Shown here: piece after piece, positions 5,984 through 8,733 of the stretch
How the letters are laid out: every line of letters starts with the position of its first letter
How positions within the stretch are numbered: position 1 is the stretch's first letter
Assembly: GCA_030605915.1 (NCBI GenBank)
Contig: JAUWHM010000141.1
Location: 1-8,733, forward strand
Length of the DNA stretch: 8,733 nt
From: Nitrospirota bacterium
GTDB taxonomy: Bacteria > NPL-UPA2 > JAGMAN01
Reading direction: 5' to 3'
Notes under the pieces: model-generated
Told to the model about the DNA's origin: nothing
The model's input: the letters and a program-made list of their open reading frames with translations, nothing else
The model's database searches: none
Translations under genes and position numbers: made by a program

Positions 5984-7420
5984 ATGTGTGGCATTTTCGG
6001 TATTTACGGACATAAGGATTCAGCCCGTCTCACTCACCTTGGCCTCTATGCACTCCAGCACCGAGGACAGGAGAGCGCTGGGATTGTGGTCTCCGATGGG
6101 AAGACGGTAAGGAGCCAGAAGGGGATGGGACTGGTCACCGATGTCTTCGGCCAGGAAGCCTTTGAGAAATTGCCCGGGCATATCTCCGTTGGCCATGTCC
6201 GCTACTCAACCACCGGGTCCTCCCTACTCAAGAATGCTCAGCCTTTCCTGGTCCAACCCTCCTATGGCTCCCTGGCCATTGCACATAACGGCAATTTAGT
6301 TAATGCGCGGCAATTGAGGAATGAATTAGAATCATCAGGGTCAATCTTTCAGTCAACTATGGACAGCGAAATAATTGTTCATCTTTTAGCCAGGTCAAAG
6401 AAGAAAAGCCTGGAGGAAAGAATCGTTGATTCCCTTCCCCGGGTTAGTGGAGCTTATTCTCTCATTCTTCTCACCAAGAATGAATTGATTGCAATAAGGG
6501 ACCCTCATGGATTCCGGCCCCTCTGTTTAGGTGAAATTGATGGCGCCTACATCATTGCCTCTGAAAGCTGTGCCTTAGACCTTATCCAGGCCAAATATCT
6601 GAGGGAGATTGAGCCTGGAGAGATTGTCATCATCAATGAAAATGGTCTCCGTTCAATCAAACCATTTCCAGAGCGAAGACACTCCTTCTGCATATTTGAG
6701 TTGATCTACTTTGCCCGTCCGGATAGCAGTATCTTCGGTGGCAATGTCCATCTGACCAGGAAAGCTCAAGGAGCACAGTTAGCTAAGGAGTATCCAGCCG
6801 AAGCAGACGCCGTCATGCCCATACCCGATTCTGGCAATTCAGCCGCTCTCGGTTTTGCTGAGGAATCGGGAATACCTTTTGAGATGGGAGTAGTTCGTAA
6901 CCATTATGTGGGAAGAACATTTATTCAGCCTTCACCCTATATCAGGGATCTGGGAGTGAAGATAAAACTGAATCCGATAAAGGAAGTTATAAAAGGAAAG
7001 AGAATAATCATTGTGGAAGATTCCATTGTCAGGGGAACAACATCCCTGGTGAGGATGAAGACCCTTCGGCAGGCAGGAGCCAGGGAAGTCCATATGCGGG
7101 TTAGCTGCCCCCCGCTCAAACATCCCTGCTTCTGTGGGATTGACTTTCCCACCAGGGAAGAGCTAATTGCCTCCAGCCGAACGGTAGATGAGATAGCTAA
7201 ATTTCTCGGACTGGATAGCCTTGGCTACCTCAGTTTAGAAGGACTATTCAAGGCCATGCCCTTGCCTTCGGGGAAGTTCTGCGCTGCCTGCTTTAATGGA
7301 GATTACCCCGTGTGCCCTCCCAAGGAGGCAGGCAAGCATACCTTGGAAAGTTCGAAGACAAATCTAAGCACTTGCGGTATTTTTCAATTTGTAAAGATAA
7401 AGCACAAGGTTAGTGCTTAA
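5984..7420 (+). CDS. purF: Amidophosphoribosyltransferase PurF ([4Fe-4S] type), with an unusual C-terminal tail
   Basis: PurF makes phosphoribosylamine from PRPP and glutamine, the first committed step of purine synthesis. It starts MCGIFGIYG, so after Met removal Cys2 is the class II (Ntn) nucleophile and there is no propeptide. Visible are LYALQHRGQESAGI (21-34), GHVRYSTTGSS (70-80), HNGNLVNA (101-108), DPHGFRPLCLG (173-183), the PRPP loop VEDSIVRGTTS (344-354) and the four cluster cysteines expected from the Bacillus-type enzyme: Cys236 (FCIFE), Cys382 (HPCFCGID), Cys433 and Cys436 (FCAACFNGDYP). GAGGAA at 5971-5976 precedes the ATG by 7 bases, and the hisF stop is 11 bases upstream. After KHTLES (451-456), where related proteins usually end, 22 more residues follow. 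The last nine codons (KIKHKVSA and stop) lie entirely within the repeat copy at 7394-7420, so the tail looks acquired. Confidence 0.96.
   Translation: MCGIFGIYGHKDSARLTHLGLYALQHRGQESAGIVVSDGKTVRSQKGMGLVTDVFGQEAFEKLPGHISVGHVRYSTTGSSLLKNAQPFLVQPSYGSLAIAHNGNLVNARQLRNELESSGSIFQSTMDSEIIVHLLARSKKKSLEERIVDSLPRVSGAYSLILLTKNELIAIRDPHGFRPLCLGEIDGAYIIASESCALDLIQAKYLREIEPGEIVIINENGLRSIKPFPERRHSFCIFELIYFARPDSSIFGGNVHLTRKAQGAQLAKEYPAEADAVMPIPDSGNSAALGFAEESGIPFEMGVVRNHYVGRTFIQPSPYIRDLGVKIKLNPIKEVIKGKRIIIVEDSIVRGTTSLVRMKTLRQAGAREVHMRVSCPPLKHPCFCGIDFPTREELIASSRTVDEIAKFLGLDSLGYLSLEGLFKAMPLPSGKFCAACFNGDYPVCPPKEAGKHTLESSKTNLSTCGIFQFVKIKHKVSA
7394..7420 (+). repeat. 27-base direct repeat, copy 2 (encodes the end of purF)
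   Basis: Identical over 27 bases to 1673-1699, same orientation. The purF stop TAA (7418-7420) is formed by the last three bases of the repeat. The hairpin AAGCAC (7400-7405) and GTGCTT (7413-7418) is retained. A terminator hairpin follows in both copies, and the similarity resumes as 17 identical bases at 7448-7464. Confidence 0.85.
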
Positions 7421-7434
7421 AGAAGAGGGACAAA

Positions 7435-7458
7435 GGCGTTTGAAAGAACGCCCTTTTT
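7435..7458 (+). terminator. Intrinsic terminator 1 after purF
   Basis: GGCGTT (7435-7440) pairs with AACGCC (7447-7452) around the loop TGAAAG; one C and five T follow (7453-7458). It begins 15 bases after the purF stop and is the counterpart of the terminator at 1705-1728. It should end the hisH-purF transcript. Confidence 0.8.
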
Positions 7459-7498
7459 ACTTTATACCCTTTTCTTTCAACGTTAGAAAAACCAGACG

Positions 7499-7544
7499 AA
7501 GACGTCCTTTTTAGTAGCAAAGTCTGCTGGGGAGGACGTTTTTT
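7499..7544 (+). terminator. Terminator-like hairpin 2 with possible pseudoknot
   Basis: AAGACGTCCT (7499-7508) pairs with AGGACGTTTT (7533-7542; nine Watson-Crick pairs and one G-T) around a 24-base loop, with T's continuing to 7544 and TTTAT after. The loop contains GTCTG (7522-7526), complementary to CAGAC (7493-7497) just 5' of the stem, so an H-type pseudoknot is possible. The loop is long for a plain terminator. Confidence 0.6.
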
Positions 7545-7559
7545 CTTTATTAGGACAAC

Positions 7560-7599
7560 GGCGTTCTATGCCAAGCGAAGGTGTAGAATGCCTTTTTTT
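7560..7599 (+). terminator. Intrinsic terminator 3, strong
   Basis: GGCGTTCTATGCC (7560-7572) pairs over 13 positions with GGTGTAGAATGCC (7580-7592), with three G-T wobbles, around a 7-base loop, followed by seven T's (7593-7599). It is the strongest of the three hairpins and would insulate the downstream promoter from read-through. Confidence 0.85.
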
Positions 7600-7688
7600 A
7601 ACGAACACACAATTTATGGAGTCCAAAGGACAACCTAAATTATAAGAAGGCTTCCCTGAATGGAAAAAACAAAAAAATCCGAAAAGTC

Positions 7689-7717
7689 TTGACAAATGTT
7701 TCATTATGCTGTATACT
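7689..7717 (+). promoter_or_regulatory. Strong sigma70-type promoter of the AbiEi-like gene
   Basis: TTGACA (7689-7694) and TATACT (7712-7717; five of six consensus positions) are exactly 17 bases apart. An A-rich tract lies upstream. The predicted start is near 7724, giving a leader of about 33 bases. Confidence 0.88.
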
Positions 7718-7752
7718 TTCACCAGATGGTGAAACTACTGAAAGCGGTGAAA
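7717..7752 (+). promoter_or_regulatory. Operator palindrome overlapping the promoter, plus a further half-site at the ribosome site
   Basis: TTTCACC (7717-7723) and GGTGAAA (7728-7734) form a perfect 7-bp inverted repeat around AGAT. The palindrome starts at the last base of the -10 box and spans the predicted transcription start, the position expected for repression. The right arm GGTGAAA recurs at 7746-7752, where GGTGA also acts as the Shine-Dalgarno sequence of the gene starting at 7757. Autoregulation by the encoded winged-helix protein is the likely reading, since AbiEi antitoxins are known to bind inverted repeats in their own promoters. Confidence 0.75.
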
Positions 7753-7756
7753 AACT

Positions 7757-8733
7757 ATGGAAGGGTTAGAGGTTGAGAGCAAAATTCGAGACAATATTAA
7801 AAGTCTTCTGAGAGATATTCCTTCTGCTCAAATACGAGTTCTTAAGGGAAAGCCTGTGGGTAGTTTCCAGCCCGATTTGTTGCTTGAGGTCACTGTTGGA
7901 AACCGCCGTAGAAGAGTTGTGGTAGAGGTCGAATCCCCAGGGGAGCCACGCCAAGTGCGCTACGCTATCCAGCAGTTGAAAGAATATCTGGGCCAATTTG
8001 AAAATGCCTATGGAGTGATTGGGGCACCCTACATCAGCAATGATGTAGCTCGCATTTGCAGGGAAAACGAGGTTGGATATATAGACCTTGCCGGAAATTG
8101 TTTCTTGAACTTCGAACAGGCATACGTCGAGCGGAAGAATTTTCCTAATCTAAATGTGGAGAGACGGTCTCTCCGTTCTCTTTTCACCCCGAAGTCAAGC
8201 CGAATTCTCAGGGTGATGCTCTCTAACCCGAAGCGTGCCTGGCAGGTGCAGGAGATGGCTAAGGAAGCCAAAGTGAGCCTTGGTTTAGTTTTTAAAGTTA
8301 AACAGCGTCTTTTTGATTTGGAGTATGCTAAGGAAGAAGATAGAAAAATGTCTCTGAACCGACCGATGGCTCTTTTGAAGAAGTGGGCTGAGAGTTATTC
8401 CTTTCGAAAGAATAGGATATATGATTATTTCGGCTTTGGCGAGCTTAAAGAACTGGAGAAAAATATTGCAGAATATTGTCGGAGGGAAGAGATACCTTAT
8501 GCCCTGACTCTTTTCTCTGGTGCAGCTCGAGTAGCGCCTTTTGCTCGTTACAACAGAGGATTTGTCTATGTTGGCAAAAGGATCCAGGAGGTAGCGAAAT
8601 CTATGGGATTGAAAGAGGTTTCTTCCGGTCCAAACCTTACTATTTTAGAACCCTACGATGAAGGTGTTTTTTATGGAAGCAGGGAAATGGAAGGCTTGTC
8701 AGTAGCCTGTGATATTCAACTTTATCTGGATTT
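7757..8733 (+). CDS. AbiEi-like type IV toxin-antitoxin antitoxin / transcriptional regulator (3' end outside window)
   Basis: The frame is open for 325 codons and runs off the window, which is why it has no stop. Order of parts: residues 1-90 form a nuclease-like region with QPDLLLEV (38-45) and VVVEVES (54-60), i.e. a D40...E57-x-E59 pattern like PD-(D/E)xK folds but without the lysine; residues 91-120 hold PYISNDVARICRE and YIDLAGN (108-114), a signature of this family; residues 145-190 are a winged helix (KSSRILRVMLSNPKRAWQVQ then EMAKEAKVSLGLVFKVKQRL); residues 215-325 match the C-terminal AbiEi part (YALTLFSGAA 248-257, EGVFYG 302-307, DIQLYLD 319-325). In AbiEi relatives this last motif is soon followed by a Gly-Arg-Gly segment near the end, so probably few tens of residues are missing. 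ATG 7757 is the only reasonable start (GGTGA at 7746-7750). It has its own promoter and operator. A cognate AbiEii-like nucleotidyltransferase toxin would be expected downstream. Family assignment is from memory of motifs; activity is inferred. Confidence 0.8.
   Translation, partial: MEGLEVESKIRDNIKSLLRDIPSAQIRVLKGKPVGSFQPDLLLEVTVGNRRRRVVVEVESPGEPRQVRYAIQQLKEYLGQFENAYGVIGAPYISNDVARICRENEVGYIDLAGNCFLNFEQAYVERKNFPNLNVERRSLRSLFTPKSSRILRVMLSNPKRAWQVQEMAKEAKVSLGLVFKVKQRLFDLEYAKEEDRKMSLNRPMALLKKWAESYSFRKNRIYDYFGFGELKELEKNIAEYCRREEIPYALTLFSGAARVAPFARYNRGFVYVGKRIQEVAKSMGLKEVSSGPNLTILEPYDEGVFYGSREMEGLSVACDIQLYLD

Larger units (their letters stand above)
7421..7756 (+). other. Gene-free interval between purF and the AbiEi-like gene
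   Basis: These 336 bases hold no convincing reading frame. From left to right: three hairpins each followed by a T run (7435-7458, 7499-7544, 7560-7599); an A/T-rich stretch (7600-7688) with only a tiny GTCC-AAA-GGAC hairpin (7621-7631) and an A-rich tract (7663-7686) that may serve as an UP element; a sigma70-type promoter (7689-7717); and an operator palindrome overlapping it. The minus-strand open frame across 7483-7722 crosses all of these signals and resembles nothing I recognise. Confidence 0.7.

Noticed and set aside
7372..7401. Possible promoter (TTGCGG, then AGATAA after 17 bases) before the second repeat copy
   Set aside because: Both boxes match the consensus poorly and lie inside the purF coding end; unlike copy 1, no convincing promoter precedes this copy.
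7483..7722. 79-codon open frame on the minus strand in the intergenic interval
   Set aside because: It crosses two terminator hairpins and the promoter, shows no recognisable protein pattern and has no clear ribosome site.
8476..8661. 61-codon frame on the + strand
   Set aside because: It lies wholly inside the AbiEi-like gene in another frame and looks like low-meaning Cys/Ser-rich translation.

Overview
The window is chromosomal DNA from a bacterium. The evidence is sigma70-type promoters (TTGACA, 17-bp spacer), GGAGG-like Shine-Dalgarno sites, intrinsic terminators and short-spaced or overlapping genes, all read on the + strand. Base composition looks moderate, with mixed A/T- and G/C-ending codons. 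Protein families point to a free-living biosynthetic lifestyle: a 4Fe-4S quinolinate synthase, a 4Fe-4S PurF without propeptide, and HisH/HisF. I cannot assign a phylum. The gene order and the dispersed small repeats resemble uncultivated-phylum genomes, but that is only an impression.

Region 1 (2-1603): the C-terminal part of mnmA (tRNA 2-thiouridylase), then an fdhD gene that has lost its whole middle and is left as two out-of-frame ends, then an intact nadA whose GTG start overlaps the fdhD stop.

Region 2 (1604-1753): a promoter followed by a leader with two hairpins, the second an intrinsic terminator, directly before hisH.

Region 3 (1754-7420): a tight operon hisH-guaA-pyrG-hisF-purF. 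Four of the five genes encode glutamine amidotransferases (class I: HisH, GuaA, PyrG; class II: PurF). The fifth, HisF, is the partner of HisH but is separated from it by guaA and pyrG. Together they take amide nitrogen from glutamine into histidine, GMP, CTP and IMP synthesis, and the AICAR released by HisH/HisF feeds back into purine synthesis. guaA is broken: about 105-110 codons are missing from its C-terminal domain and the frame is shifted, while the last 43 codons remain. hisF carries a heptamer tandem repeat that adds residues in a surface loop. The purF reading frame runs into a repeat that also lies in the leader before hisH, so the operon is bracketed by two direct copies of one small hairpin/terminator element.

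Region 4 (7421-7756): a gene-free 336 bases with three successive terminator hairpins, then a strong promoter overlapped by a near-perfect operator palindrome (TTTCACC-AGAT-GGTGAAA).

Region 5 (7757-8733): a 325-codon open frame that runs off the window end. It resembles AbiEi-type type IV toxin-antitoxin antitoxins, with a nuclease-like N-terminal domain, a winged helix and an AbiEi-like C-terminal part. A toxin partner would lie beyond the window.

The most notable points are: two genes within 3.2 kb (fdhD, guaA) with clean internal deletions that spare both ends and the start signal of the next gene; the repeat-bracketed glutamine-amidotransferase operon; and the autoregulated-looking AbiEi-like gene.
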